Source of the DNA: Flavisphingomonas formosensis
GTDB taxonomy: Bacteria; Pseudomonadota; Alphaproteobacteria; Sphingomonadales; Sphingomonadaceae
DNA: 64,000 bases
Assembly (NCBI RefSeq): GCF_009755815.1
Contig: NZ_WRPK01000003.1
Span: 62,001 to 126,000 of the forward strand
Direction of reading: 5' to 3'
Positions 43,969 through 52,999 of the stretch are shown piece by piece. Below the pieces are notes generated by a model. That model saw nothing but the letters and a program-made list of their open reading frames with translations, was not told the origin of the DNA and ran no database searches. The translations under genes and the position numbers were made by a program. Within the stretch, counting starts at the first letter, position 1. Each line of letters opens with the position of its first letter.

Positions 43969-44637
43969 GTGCGCATATTGCTGGTGGAGGATGATGCGCC
44001 CCTGGCGGCCGAGATCGCCCACGCGCTGCGCGCTGAAAATTGCGCCGTCGATATCGCGAGCAATGGCGAAGACGGCGCGCATCTCGGCGATACGGAGCTT
44101 TATGATGCCGCGATACTGGACCTGGGCCTGCCGCGGCAGGATGGCGTCAGCGTCTTGCAGGGCTGGCGTGCCGCCGGCCGGACGCTGCCGGTGCTGATCC
44201 TCACCGCGCGCGACGAATGGTCCCAGAAGGTCGCCGGCTTCAAGGCGGGCGCCGACGATTATCTCACCAAGCCGTTTCGCATCGAGGAGGTGCTGATGCG
44301 GCTGCGTGCGCTGGTCCGCCGCTCGGCCGGCCATGCCGCGTCGCGAATCCTCTGCGGCCGGCTGAGCTTCGATGCGCAGACCGGCCAGTTCGAGCTGGAC
44401 GGCCTGCCGCTACGGCTGACCGCGTTCGAGTGGCGCGTGCTCTCGGCGCTGATGCTGCGCAAGGAGGCGGTGGTGAGCCGCACCGAGCTGTTCGAGCGCG
44501 TCTATGAATATGATGCCGAGGGCGATTCCAACTCGCTGGAGGTGATCGTCGGCCGGCTGCGGCGCAAGATCGGCGCGGAGATGATCGAAACGGTCCGTGG
44601 CCACGGCTATCGTCTTACCGCTGCCGGGGCGTCATGA
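43969..44637 (+). CDS. OmpR/PhoB-family response regulator
   Basis: A 222-residue DNA-binding response regulator. The receiver domain has acidic Asp8/Asp9, phosphoacceptor Asp51 (AAILDLGLP), Thr79 and Lys101 (LTKPFR). The C-terminal winged helix ends with EVIVGRLRRKIG and TVRGHGYRL, the classic OmpR recognition region. I choose GTG 43969 because GGAGG is 8 bases upstream; earlier in-frame starts only add residues before the first beta strand. The stop overlaps the kinase start (ATGA), so the pair is co-translated. The sequence resembles PhoP/QseB-type regulators but the signal is unknown. Confidence 0.94.
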   Translation: MRILLVEDDAPLAAEIAHALRAENCAVDIASNGEDGAHLGDTELYDAAILDLGLPRQDGVSVLQGWRAAGRTLPVLILTARDEWSQKVAGFKAGADDYLTKPFRIEEVLMRLRALVRRSAGHAASRILCGRLSFDAQTGQFELDGLPLRLTAFEWRVLSALMLRKEAVVSRTELFERVYEYDAEGDSNSLEVIVGRLRRKIGAEMIETVRGHGYRLTAAGAS

Positions 44638-45977
44638 GCGGCCGCCTGTCGCTGCATGCGCGGCTGTTCCTGGTCGCAGCGCTCACCAGCCTGGCGGCGC
44701 TCGCCTTTGCGACGTTCGCGATCGGCCATGTCCTCGAGCGCTTCGTCGTGCGCGGGCTGGATCAGATCCTGGATGCTCAGATCCATGTAATCGATCGGGC
44801 AGTCCGGCCGGACGGCACGATCGACCGGGCCAGGCTGGTGACGATGCCCGGTTTCGACCGGCCGCAAAGCGGATGGATCTGGCGCGTGCGCGATCCCGCA
44901 GGCGAGTGGACGAGCGGGGCGGATCTCGCGGTTGAGGCGATCCGGCCCGGGCATCGTCCCTGGCGCGATGCGGATGCGATCCAGCCCGCCGAGGGGCGGA
45001 CGGCGGATGGTCAGCCAGTGCATCTGCGCCGGCTGGAGCGTCCGCTGGCTGGCGGCGTGCTCGAAATCGTGGCGAGCGCGCCGCGCGATCTCGTCGATCG
45101 TCCTCTCCGCGAGGCACAGGGAACACTACTCCTCTCGCTTGTGCTGCTCGGCATGGCGCTTGCCGCGGCAAGCTGGATCCAGCTCCGTTTCGGCCTCAAG
45201 CCGGTGCGTGCGCTGCGCGACGCGGTGGCACGGGTGCGATCGGGTTCGGCCGCGCAGCTTCCGGCCGATCAGCCGCAGGAGCTGCGGCCGCTCGCCGAGG
45301 AGGTGAACGCACTGATCGCACAGAACCAGGCGGGCCTGGAGCATGCGCGGCGGCATGTCGCCAACCTAGCGCACGGGCTCAAGACGCCACTGGCGACGCT
45401 GGCATTGCGGTTGCAGCGCGAGCCTGTGTCAGAACAGACCCGTGCGTTGGTTGCCGAGCTCGACGCGCGGATCGCCCATCATCTGCGCAGGGCGCGTGCC
45501 GCCGCCCCCTCGGCCGGACAACGATCGAGCACCGCGGTGGCGGAGGTAGCGGAGGATTTGGCACAGGCGCTGCGACATATCCATGCCGGCCGTAGCGTGC
45601 TGCTCGACGAACGGGTCGATTCGGCCTGCCAGGTCGCGGTGGAGCGGCAGGATCTGGAGGAACTGCTGGGCAACCTGCTCGACAATGGCTGGCGCCATGC
45701 GGCTGGGCGGCTCCGTCTCACGGCGCAGGTAGATGGTGCGATGGTGCGGATTTCCGTGGAGGATGACGGGCCAGGTCTGTCGGATGCGGATGTGGCGCGG
45801 GCCAGGCAATCCGGCGTGCGGCTCGATGAAAGCGACGTCGGCTATGGCTTCGGCCTTACCATCACGCAGGAGCTGGCCGAACTCTACGGCGGAGGGCTGG
45901 CGCTCGGACGATCCCGGGAGCTTGGCGGTCTCGCCGCGCTGCTGACGTTGCCGGTCGCCCTCGACCGCGGCGCGTGA
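44634..45977 (+). CDS. Sensor histidine kinase (PhoQ/QseC-like)
   Basis: A 447-residue inner-membrane kinase. Two membrane segments (about residues 10-35 and 163-180) enclose a ~125-residue periplasmic sensor. A HAMP-like linker (RFGLKPVRALRDAV) leads to the H-box NLAHGLKTPLA with phosphoacceptor His247. The N-box NLLDNGWRHA, G1 EDDGPGL and G2 GYGFGLTITQEL complete the catalytic domain. The H-box with Gly and Lys instead of Glu-Leu-Arg resembles the PhoQ branch. It pairs with the preceding regulator. The physiological signal is unknown. Confidence 0.94.
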   Translation: MSGRLSLHARLFLVAALTSLAALAFATFAIGHVLERFVVRGLDQILDAQIHVIDRAVRPDGTIDRARLVTMPGFDRPQSGWIWRVRDPAGEWTSGADLAVEAIRPGHRPWRDADAIQPAEGRTADGQPVHLRRLERPLAGGVLEIVASAPRDLVDRPLREAQGTLLLSLVLLGMALAAASWIQLRFGLKPVRALRDAVARVRSGSAAQLPADQPQELRPLAEEVNALIAQNQAGLEHARRHVANLAHGLKTPLATLALRLQREPVSEQTRALVAELDARIAHHLRRARAAAPSAGQRSSTAVAEVAEDLAQALRHIHAGRSVLLDERVDSACQVAVERQDLEELLGNLLDNGWRHAAGRLRLTAQVDGAMVRISVEDDGPGLSDADVARARQSGVRLDESDVGYGFGLTITQELAELYGGGLALGRSRELGGLAALLTLPVALDRGA

Positions 45978-45980
45978 CGA

Positions 45981-48335
45981 TCAGGCGACGTTGCGGGAAC
46001 GATCCTCGCGCGCGAGCAGGATCCGCGCTTCCTCGGCGGTCATTGGGCGACCGGAGAGATAACCCTGGACGCGGCGGCAGCCGAGCGCGCGGATGCTGTT
46101 GAATTCGTCCGCTGTTTCCGCTCCCTCGGCGGTGGTAGCCATGCCGAGGCTGTCGGCCATGGCGACGACCGCGCGGATGATCGCCATGCTTTCCGGTGAG
46201 TTGGTCGCCGCACCATGCACGAAGCTGCGATCGATCTTGATCGTGCTGAAACGCGCGCCGCTCAGATAGCCCAGGCCGGAATAGCCGGTGCCGAAATCTT
46301 CCAGCGCGATGCGGACGCCGAGCCGCTGAATGCTGTCGAGGATCGGGAAGCTGCTCTCCCCACGGCGCAGGAAGGCGCCTTCGGTGACTTCCAGTTCCAG
46401 CCTGTCGGGTGCGAGGCCGCTATGCGACAGGGCCGAAAGCACGGTGTTGGGAAGCTGGGCATCGCTGAGCTGCTCGGCCGAAAGGTTGACCGCGAGGCGG
46501 ATGTGCGCGGGCCAGGTGGCCGCTTCCGCGCAGGCGGTGCGTAGCACCCACTCGCCGATCGCATGGATCAGGCGGGTCTCCTCGGCGATCGGGATGAAGA
46601 CGTCGGGCGTGATGTTACCCAGATCGGGATGGTGCCAGCGCAGCAGCGCCTCGAAACCCTGGATGTTGCCGTCGTCGGTGTTGACTATCGGCTGATAGGC
46701 GAGGCTGAACTGACCGAGGTCGATCGCGGAGCGCAGCGCGAATTCGATCATGCGCCGTCGTTCCGCTTCCGCGTGGAGCTTCTCCTCATAGCGCCGGTGG
46801 ACGCCGCGGCCATCGTCCTTGGCGCGATAGAGGGCGAGATCTGCGTTGCGGATCAGCGTTTCGACGGTGCGGCCGTCCCTGGGGCCGACGGCGCTGCCGA
46901 CGCTGGCGCCGATATGGAGGATATGCTCTCCGACTTCATAGGGGGCGGACAAGATGTCGATGATCTTGGTCCCGAGCGCGTCGAGGGCATCGAAGCTGCG
47001 GATGTCGCCCACGACCACGGCGAATTCGTCGCCGCCGAGACGGCCGCACAGATCCTGGTCGCCGAGCAGCGAGCGCAGCCGTGCTGCGACCTGGACGAGC
47101 AGGCGATCGCCGATCGGGTGACCCAGCGTGTCGTTGACGGCTTTGAAACGATCCAGATCGATCAGCATCAGCGCGCAGCGGCGGCTGTCGGCCAGCGCCC
47201 GGGCGAGGGTGCGGCTCAGCGTCTCGTTGAGATGCAGGCGGTTGGGCAGGCCGGTGAGGGCGTCGTAGCGCGCCATCCGGTAGATTTTGTCGTCTGAGCG
47301 GCGCTGCTCGGTCACGTCCGAGCCGACCCCGCGAAAACCGGCGAAGGCGCCGCGTTCGTCGTAGCGCGGCGCCGCGGACAGACGCCACCAGCGTTGCTCG
47401 CCGCCGATCTGCATCGGCACGACGAGGTCGCTGAACGCTTCGCGGGCGTTGAGCTTGTCGAGCAGTTCGTTCAGTTCGCGGGCTTGCCTGCCATTTTCCC
47501 ACTGGTCCCCGGCGAGCAGCCGCACCAGCGACATGCCCTCCAGGGCGCCGACGTCCGCATTGGCCGCCCGCGCCAGGCGGGGCGACACTTGGCCGAGGCG
47601 CTTGGCGCTGTCTATCTCCCATAGCCAGTCGGCGCCGGCCTGCTCGAACTCCTTGAGGAGCACGCTGATCACCTCGTTGCGTTCTTCGAGTTCGAGCTCC
47701 GCCTGCTTGCGGCGAAGAAAGGCATGGCCGCTCGATATGGCGCCGATATTGAGCCATAGGCCATAGATGAGCGGCAGCGCGGTCAGCAGCTGCGAACCCG
47801 TCTTGACCATCATCGCGGCGGTTCCGGCACCGACGATGGTGATGAAGATCAGGGTCACGATCGGCAGGGTGGATGCGGTCAATATGGCGCAGGCCATCAT
47901 GCCTGTGGATACTAGGCAGATCGCCAGTTGCTGGTCCAGCGTTCCCGCCGAGGAGAAGAGCGTCGGCGGCATCGCCCACAGGATGCCGAGGATGACCGTC
48001 GCAAGCCCGGCATGGCGAATCGCGGAAGGAGCCGCCCCAGGTCGCAGCCTGGCCTGAATGCGTTCGGCCATGCCGGCGACCGATCCCATGACTGAGAGAA
48101 TCGCCGCAAGCCACGCCAGGATCTGCCAATGCGGCACGGCGCTCCACAAGATCGCGGCCAGCGTGGCGGCATTGGCGACGTTGATGAGGCAGATGACGGG
48201 CAGGAGCCGCATCATCTCCACGATCTGAGCCGCGCGGACGCGCGACCAGCCGACGACGTTGGGCTCCTTCAAGCCAAGCACGACCGGCCAGGTCAGATGC
48301 GCTGAAATGTCGCTTTTAGGAACCCGCTTCTTCAC
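45981..48335 (-). CDS. Membrane protein with PAS-like, GGDEF and EAL domains (c-di-GMP turnover)
   Basis: A 784-residue protein: six or so membrane segments (residues 45-205), a PAS-like sensor (about 225-340), GGDEF (about 345-505, motif GGDEF at 434-438) and EAL (about 520-775, Glu562 in FEALLRW). The cyclase motif is intact. In the phosphodiesterase part the usual DDFGTG reads EDFGTG (Glu679-Asp680), a change in one metal-ligand Asp, so esterase activity is uncertain. The start is GTG 48335, without a clear ribosome-binding site; an ATG near residue 41 is an alternative. Converges with the histidine kinase gene 3 bases away. Confidence 0.92.
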   Translation of the reverse strand: MKKRVPKSDISAHLTWPVVLGLKEPNVVGWSRVRAAQIVEMMRLLPVICLINVANAATLAAILWSAVPHWQILAWLAAILSVMGSVAGMAERIQARLRPGAAPSAIRHAGLATVILGILWAMPPTLFSSAGTLDQQLAICLVSTGMMACAILTASTLPIVTLIFITIVGAGTAAMMVKTGSQLLTALPLIYGLWLNIGAISSGHAFLRRKQAELELEERNEVISVLLKEFEQAGADWLWEIDSAKRLGQVSPRLARAANADVGALEGMSLVRLLAGDQWENGRQARELNELLDKLNAREAFSDLVVPMQIGGEQRWWRLSAAPRYDERGAFAGFRGVGSDVTEQRRSDDKIYRMARYDALTGLPNRLHLNETLSRTLARALADSRRCALMLIDLDRFKAVNDTLGHPIGDRLLVQVAARLRSLLGDQDLCGRLGGDEFAVVVGDIRSFDALDALGTKIIDILSAPYEVGEHILHIGASVGSAVGPRDGRTVETLIRNADLALYRAKDDGRGVHRRYEEKLHAEAERRRMIEFALRSAIDLGQFSLAYQPIVNTDDGNIQGFEALLRWHHPDLGNITPDVFIPIAEETRLIHAIGEWVLRTACAEAATWPAHIRLAVNLSAEQLSDAQLPNTVLSALSHSGLAPDRLELEVTEGAFLRRGESSFPILDSIQRLGVRIALEDFGTGYSGLGYLSGARFSTIKIDRSFVHGAATNSPESMAIIRAVVAMADSLGMATTAEGAETADEFNSIRALGCRRVQGYLSGRPMTAEEARILLAREDRSRNVA

Positions 48336-48415
48336 CCATCGAGGGATAGCGCCCTCTAGGTTATCGATAGGTAACCGCCGACCGCATTAGCAAAATTATT
48401 GTCGAAGACCGAGCT

Positions 48416-50209
48416 TCAGGCCGCGATGGCATAGGGCTGGATCTCACCCGACAGATAAAGGTTGCGAGCCTTGGCGCGGCTGAGCTTGCCCGAGCTGGTG
48501 CGCGGCAGGGTACGCGGCGGCACCAGCTCGACGACGCAGTTCATGCCGGTGATCGAACGTACTTTCTCGCGGATGAGCTCGCGCAGCCGCGCACGCTCTT
48601 CATTGTCGGATGTGCGGCACTGCACCAGCACCGCCGGCGTTTCCTCGCCGCCCGGCGTGGTGATCGCGAAAGCGGCGATGTCTCCGGCCTTGAAACCGGG
48701 AATCTGCTCGACCGCCCACTCGATATCCTGCGGCCAGTGATTCTTGCCGTTGATGATGATCATGTCCTTGGCGCGGCCGACGATGTAGATGTAGCCGTCG
48801 CTCAGATAGCCCATGTCGCCAGTGTCCAGCCAGTCGTCCACCAGGCAGGCGGCGGTCGCTTCCGGATCGCGGAAATAGCCATGCATGATCGACGGGCCTT
48901 TGCACCAGACCTTGCCGATCGCCCGCTCGGGGAGCGGAGTGCCGTCCTCCTCGCGAATCTCGACGCGCATGTCCTTGACCGGTCGGCCGCAATTCACGAT
49001 CGCGCGGTAACGCTGCGGCCGTCCGAGAGAAGCATTGCTGCCGGACAGCTCGGTCTCCTCGACCAGTTCGACGACGATACCTTCGCCCGGAGGCATGATC
49101 GAGACGGCCAGAGTAGCCTCGGCCAGCCCATAGCTTGGCAGGAAAGCGCCGGCCTGGAACCCCGCATCGGCGAATGCGTCCACGAAGTTCTGCATCACGT
49201 CCGGCCGGATCATGTCGGCGCCATTGCCTGCCAGGCGCCAGCGCGCGAGATCGAAGCGATCGGACGCGCGGGTCTGGCTGGACATGCGGCGTGCGCAGAT
49301 GTCGTAGCCGAAAGTGGGCGAGTAGCTGATCGACGTCCCGGCGTTGCGGCTGATCATGTCGAGCCACGCCAGCGGCCGGCGGGCAAAATCCTCTGTCTTG
49401 AGATAATCCACCGACACCTGGTTCGCGACCGGTGAGAGGAAGCAGCCGACCAAGCCCATGTCATGATACCATGGCAGCCAGGAAACGCAGCGATCGCTTG
49501 CGATGAGCTCCATCCCGTGCGCGTGCGCGGAGAGATTGTTGAGCAACGCCTGGTGGGTAACGGCCACACCATGCGGAAAACGGGTCGAGCCGCTGGAATA
49601 TTGGAGATAGGCGATATCTTCGGGCTCGGCGCTCGGCAAATCCGTCACGGGCGCTGGCCGCGCTTCGAAATCCTGCCACGCGATGCCCTCCACCCCTTTC
49701 GAGGCAGCCGCGTCGCTGGCAAAGCTCGCCAGTTCGGCGGGATAGAGGAGCAGGCGAGGATCGCAGCTCTGAAGCTGCACTTCCAGCTGGTCGACGTAGG
49801 AGTCGCGGCCGCCGAACGAAGTCGGCAGCGGCAGTGGCACCGGCCAGGCGCCGGCATATATGGCCGCGAAGAACAGCGATGCGAATTCCGGCCCGGTTTC
49901 GGCGATGAGCGCGATTCGATCGCCGGGCATGATCCCTGCGGCGATCAGCCGATGGGCGTTCGCGATCGCATCGGCACGGAGTTCCGAATAGAGGTAGGGA
50001 CGGGTAAGGGTGCCGCGCGCATCGTGGAAGTTGAGCCCGCGGGTGCCCCGCGCCGCATAATCCAGCGCTTCGCCCATGGTGGAGAAGTCGGAAAAACGGC
50101 GGGCAAGCGTGTCCTCTGTCGCGGTTGGACGGAGTTCGCCGGAAACGCTCTTCGTCCCTGTCGTCGGGTCTGCCGTCATTTCTGCGCACCCGTTGCTTGT
50201 TATCGTCAT
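48416..50209 (-). CDS. Fatty-acyl-AMP ligase (AMP-binding enzyme)
   Basis: A 597-residue member of the adenylate-forming family. The AMP-binding P-loop is YLQYSSGSTRFPHG, followed by WLPWYHDMGLVG, SPTFGYDICARR and PSYGLAEATLAVSI, wording typical of fatty-acyl-AMP ligases and not of acyl-CoA ligases. The C-terminal hinge and Lys region (GRAKDMIIINGKNHWPQDIE, SSGKLSRAKAR) are complete. Such enzymes activate fatty acids for transfer to acyl carrier proteins, for example in lipid or polyketide synthesis; in sphingomonads a related enzyme works in sphingolipid formation. No acyl-carrier protein or serine palmitoyltransferase is adjacent, so the acceptor is unknown. Confidence 0.86.
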   Translation of the reverse strand: MTITSNGCAEMTADPTTGTKSVSGELRPTATEDTLARRFSDFSTMGEALDYAARGTRGLNFHDARGTLTRPYLYSELRADAIANAHRLIAAGIMPGDRIALIAETGPEFASLFFAAIYAGAWPVPLPLPTSFGGRDSYVDQLEVQLQSCDPRLLLYPAELASFASDAAASKGVEGIAWQDFEARPAPVTDLPSAEPEDIAYLQYSSGSTRFPHGVAVTHQALLNNLSAHAHGMELIASDRCVSWLPWYHDMGLVGCFLSPVANQVSVDYLKTEDFARRPLAWLDMISRNAGTSISYSPTFGYDICARRMSSQTRASDRFDLARWRLAGNGADMIRPDVMQNFVDAFADAGFQAGAFLPSYGLAEATLAVSIMPPGEGIVVELVEETELSGSNASLGRPQRYRAIVNCGRPVKDMRVEIREEDGTPLPERAIGKVWCKGPSIMHGYFRDPEATAACLVDDWLDTGDMGYLSDGYIYIVGRAKDMIIINGKNHWPQDIEWAVEQIPGFKAGDIAAFAITTPGGEETPAVLVQCRTSDNEERARLRELIREKVRSITGMNCVVELVPPRTLPRTSSGKLSRAKARNLYLSGEIQPYAIAA

Positions 50210-50293
50210 TCTAGCCTGCGGCCCTATCGCTTCTAACTACCATCCCTCGCTTCCGGAATAACGATCGACGCGCGTTCAAATTCCGGCTCGACT

Positions 50294-50851
50294 GTGGCAC
50301 AAACGTGGCGCGTGGCACGGTCGTCATCAAATCGCAACCTCAAGCCGCTTGACGCCGAGTCGTTAAGGCGTCTCGCCGTGGACTATGTCGGTCGCTATGC
50401 CACCAGCAGCGGCAAGCTCGAAGCCTATCTGATCCGCAAGCTCCGTGAACAGGGATGGGGTGAGGACAGGGAACCGCCGATCGACGATATCGTCACCCGT
50501 TTCCGCCAGCTCGGCTATATCGACGACCGTGCCTTCGCTGCAATGCGGGCCTCGTCTTTGCTGCGGCGCGGTTATGGGATGCGCCGCGTGAAAGAGGATC
50601 TTCGCCATGCCGGCGTGGGCGAAGAAGCGGCAACCGCGGCGGAAGATGCAGAGGCGCATGCGATGCAGGCCGCGATGACCTTCGCCCGTCGTCGGCGGAT
50701 TGGTCCCTACGCGGCTGCGGACATGGATCGCGACGCGGCCCGTCGCGCTCTGTCGGCCATGCTCCGCGCCGGCCATTCGATCGACGTCGCGAGGCGGGTG
50801 CTCGCGCTTCGGCCCGGGGAGTTGGACGAGGAATCGTCACAAAATGGATAG
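50294..50851 (+). CDS. recX: Regulatory protein RecX
   Basis: A 185-residue, mainly helical protein with the RecX three-helix repeats. The signature is AYLIRKLREQGWG, then FRQLGYIDDRAFAAMRASSLLRRGYGMRRVKEDLRHAGV. RecX limits RecA filament extension. Starts at GTG 50294 or a second GTG at 50312; I keep the longer. recA is not in view. A LexA box of the alphaproteobacterial GTTC-N7-GTTC form is not seen upstream. Divergent from the acyl-AMP ligase. Confidence 0.85.
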   Translation: MAQTWRVARSSSNRNLKPLDAESLRRLAVDYVGRYATSSGKLEAYLIRKLREQGWGEDREPPIDDIVTRFRQLGYIDDRAFAAMRASSLLRRGYGMRRVKEDLRHAGVGEEAATAAEDAEAHAMQAAMTFARRRRIGPYAAADMDRDAARRALSAMLRAGHSIDVARRVLALRPGELDEESSQNG

Positions 50852-50950
50852 CTAACTGACGTTAATGTAAAAAACCTGTTGGATATGCGTCAAATGTCTC
50901 TTCGACTCATCTCACCGCTGTGTTACCCTACCGCAAGTTGGGGGTATCCG

Positions 50951-51562
50951 ATGAGCAAGGATCGGTCCGGAGCAGTTGCATTGGCGGTTCCTCTAGATGA
51001 GGAGCCGGCATCGTCGCATTTTTCGGACATTGTGCCGGAAGCGGGCGAAACGGGGCAGATCGTCTCGGGCCGCGTCAAGTGGTTCGATGCGACGCGTGGG
51101 TTTGGGTTTCTGACCGGCGACGACGACGCCGGCGACATTCTCGTGCATTTTTCGGTCATTCGCGACCATGGCCGGCGCACCTTGCCAGAGGGCGCGCAGG
51201 TCACTTGTGTTGCAACGCGACGTGATCGGGGGCTGCAAGCGCGGCGTGTGATCGCCATCGATCTCACCACCGCGACGGGGCCGGATCCCGACCTGCTGTC
51301 CCGGCGCGCCGCCGATCGGGTGGATCCGACGGCGCTGATCGAGGATGCGGGGGACCTGGAGCCGGTGACGGTGAAATGGTTCAACCGGCTCAAGGGGTAC
51401 GGATTTGTGGTGCGCGGTGCCGGCACCATCGATATATTCGTACATATGGAAACGATAAGACGCGCGGGGCTTGCCGATCTGGAGCCCGGACAGACGTTGC
51501 TTGCCCGAATCGCCGACGGCCGCAAAGGACCGTTAGCCGTGGTGATCGCGCCAGCCGCCTGA
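50951..51562 (+). CDS. Double cold-shock-domain protein
   Basis: A 203-residue protein with two cold-shock domains. The first (about residues 38-105) contains GRVKWFDATRGFGFLTGDD and DILVHFSVI, the second (about 138-200) VKWFNRLKGYGFVVRG and DIFVHMETI, each with RNP-1-like aromatic motifs that bind single-stranded nucleic acids. Tandem forms are common in alphaproteobacteria and act as RNA chaperones in stress. The linker (about 105-137) is Asp/Arg-rich. ATG 50951 is preceded by GGGG. The stop overlaps the next gene's ATG (TGATG). Confidence 0.92.
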   Translation: MSKDRSGAVALAVPLDEEPASSHFSDIVPEAGETGQIVSGRVKWFDATRGFGFLTGDDDAGDILVHFSVIRDHGRRTLPEGAQVTCVATRRDRGLQARRVIAIDLTTATGPDPDLLSRRAADRVDPTALIEDAGDLEPVTVKWFNRLKGYGFVVRGAGTIDIFVHMETIRRAGLADLEPGQTLLARIADGRKGPLAVVIAPAA

Positions 51563-52038
51563 TGCTGCCTTCGGTCATGCGCATTCTTGGTGCGGCCCTG
51601 CTCGGGCTGGCGGTGCTTGGCGGCTGCAACGTCTCGTCGGAGCCGGCGTCGGCCCGGGCGGCGGGGCAGGGTGCCAAGCTCATTCCACTTGCGGTCACGG
51701 GCGCGAAAGGCACCCACCATTTTCAGGTGGAGGTAGCGCGGACCGAAGCAGAGCAGGCGCGCGGGCTGATGTTTCGTCCCTCACTGGCTCCCGACCGCGG
51801 GATGATCTTTCCGTTTCCCGCACCGCGCCCGGCCTCCTTCTGGATGAAAAACACGATGATTCCGCTGGATATCATCTTCATCCGACAAGACGGCACGATC
51901 GCGCGTATCGCTGCGATGGCGACGCCCTATTCGCTCGATCCCATCGAGGTGGGCGAACCGGTGGCAGCCGTGCTGGAGATTGGCGGCGGACGTGCCGAGC
52001 AACTCGGCATCGTCGAGGGTGACACCGTCCACTGGTGA
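51562..52038 (+). CDS. DUF192 lipoprotein
   Basis: A 158-residue DUF192 protein with a lipoprotein signal: hydrophobic run to LAVLGGC, with the acylated cysteine at about residue 22. The DUF192 domain is marked by TEAEQARGLMFRPSL, MIFPFP, PASFWMKNTMIPLDIIFI and VLEIGGGRAEQLGI. The role of the domain is unknown. It starts at the ATG overlapping the cold-shock stop, or five codons further at 51577. Followed after 62 bases by the NDUFA12 homologue. Confidence 0.88.
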   Translation: MLPSVMRILGAALLGLAVLGGCNVSSEPASARAAGQGAKLIPLAVTGAKGTHHFQVEVARTEAEQARGLMFRPSLAPDRGMIFPFPAPRPASFWMKNTMIPLDIIFIRQDGTIARIAAMATPYSLDPIEVGEPVAAVLEIGGGRAEQLGIVEGDTVHW

Positions 52039-52100
52039 ATTCCACGATGCGGGTGTCGTGACGGTTGCGTGCACCCCGGCATAGGCGCTAGGTGGCCGAC

Positions 52101-52487
52101 ATGGGTCTGTTGAAAAGCATCTTCACCTGGTGGGACGGGGCGACGATCGGCACCTCGCTCTACACGCGGCGCAACGGCAGCAAGGTCGGCGAGGACTCGC
52201 TCGGCAACGTCTATTTCCAGGACGGAAAGTCGGGGCGTCGCTGGGTGATCTACAGCGGCGCCAATGATGCGAGCCGCGTGCCGCCGGAGTGGCATGGCTG
52301 GCTGCATCACACGATCGCCGAAGCGCCCGACGTCGCGCTTCCGCCCGCTCGCACGTGGGAGAAGGCACCGGCGCCGAATCGGACCGGTACGGTCGAGGCC
52401 TATCGGCCCAGCGGTGCGCTGGAAGAGGGCGGTCATCGCGCCCGTGCCACCGGCGATTATGAGGCATGGAGCCCGAATCAAGCATGA
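52101..52487 (+). CDS. NDUFA12-family complex I accessory subunit
   Basis: A 128-residue homologue of the mitochondrial complex I subunit NDUFA12 (B17.2), found in alphaproteobacterial NADH:ubiquinone oxidoreductase. The conserved N-terminal half reads LLKSIFTWWDGATIGTSLYT, GNVYFQD and RWVIYSG, with WHGWLHHT in the middle. The other complex I subunits are not in the window. I start at ATG 52101, with AGGTGG about 6 bases before it; a GTG at 52092 is also possible. The stop overlaps mlaD (ATGA). Confidence 0.9.
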   Translation: MGLLKSIFTWWDGATIGTSLYTRRNGSKVGEDSLGNVYFQDGKSGRRWVIYSGANDASRVPPEWHGWLHHTIAEAPDVALPPARTWEKAPAPNRTGTVEAYRPSGALEEGGHRARATGDYEAWSPNQA

Positions 52488-52999
52488 AAGCCCTGGTGCG
52501 GGAGAATCTCGCCGAGGCCGTGATCGGCGTTCTGGTCGTCCTGCTCGCGCTCTGGTTCGCCAACTATGCACTGCAGCGTACCGGTGGACACGGCAGCAGC
52601 CGGGACGCCATCCACGTCACCGCGCGCTTTCCCAATGCCAGCGGCATCAGCGTCGGTACCGAGGTTCGCGTCGCCGGCCTCAAGGTGGGAACGGTCACGT
52701 CAGAACGGCTCGATCCGCAAAGCTACCAGGCCGAAGTGGTGATGGCGCTCGATCCTGCCGTCAAGCTGCCCTCTGACAGCAGTGCGGCGATCACGTCGGA
52801 AGGCCTTCTCGGCTCGACTTTCATCGCGATGATGCCGGGCGGCGATACCAAGACGTTCAAGGATGGCGACACGATCCTCGACACGCAGGGATCGGTGGAT
52901 CTGATGGGCATGATCGGTTCGTTCATCAACAGGTCGGGCTCCGGCGGATCTGGCACGCCTGCGGATTCGAGCGCTACGCCGGCCGCGCCGAAGCCATGA
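52484..52999 (+). CDS. mlaD: MCE-domain outer-membrane lipid asymmetry protein MlaD
   Basis: A 171-residue MlaD-type protein: one N-terminal membrane anchor (about residues 9-28) followed by a periplasmic MCE domain (about 40-125: IHVTARFPNASGISVGTEVRVAGLKVGTV, SEGLLGSTFIAMMPGG). MlaD hexamers bind phospholipid and work with the MlaFEB transporter, which is not next door. Ser/Gly/Pro-rich tail after residue 145. The start overlaps the NDUFA12 stop, and the stop overlaps DUF2155, so the three are one operon. Confidence 0.92.
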   Translation: MKALVRENLAEAVIGVLVVLLALWFANYALQRTGGHGSSRDAIHVTARFPNASGISVGTEVRVAGLKVGTVTSERLDPQSYQAEVVMALDPAVKLPSDSSAAITSEGLLGSTFIAMMPGGDTKTFKDGDTILDTQGSVDLMGMIGSFINRSGSGGSGTPADSSATPAAPKP

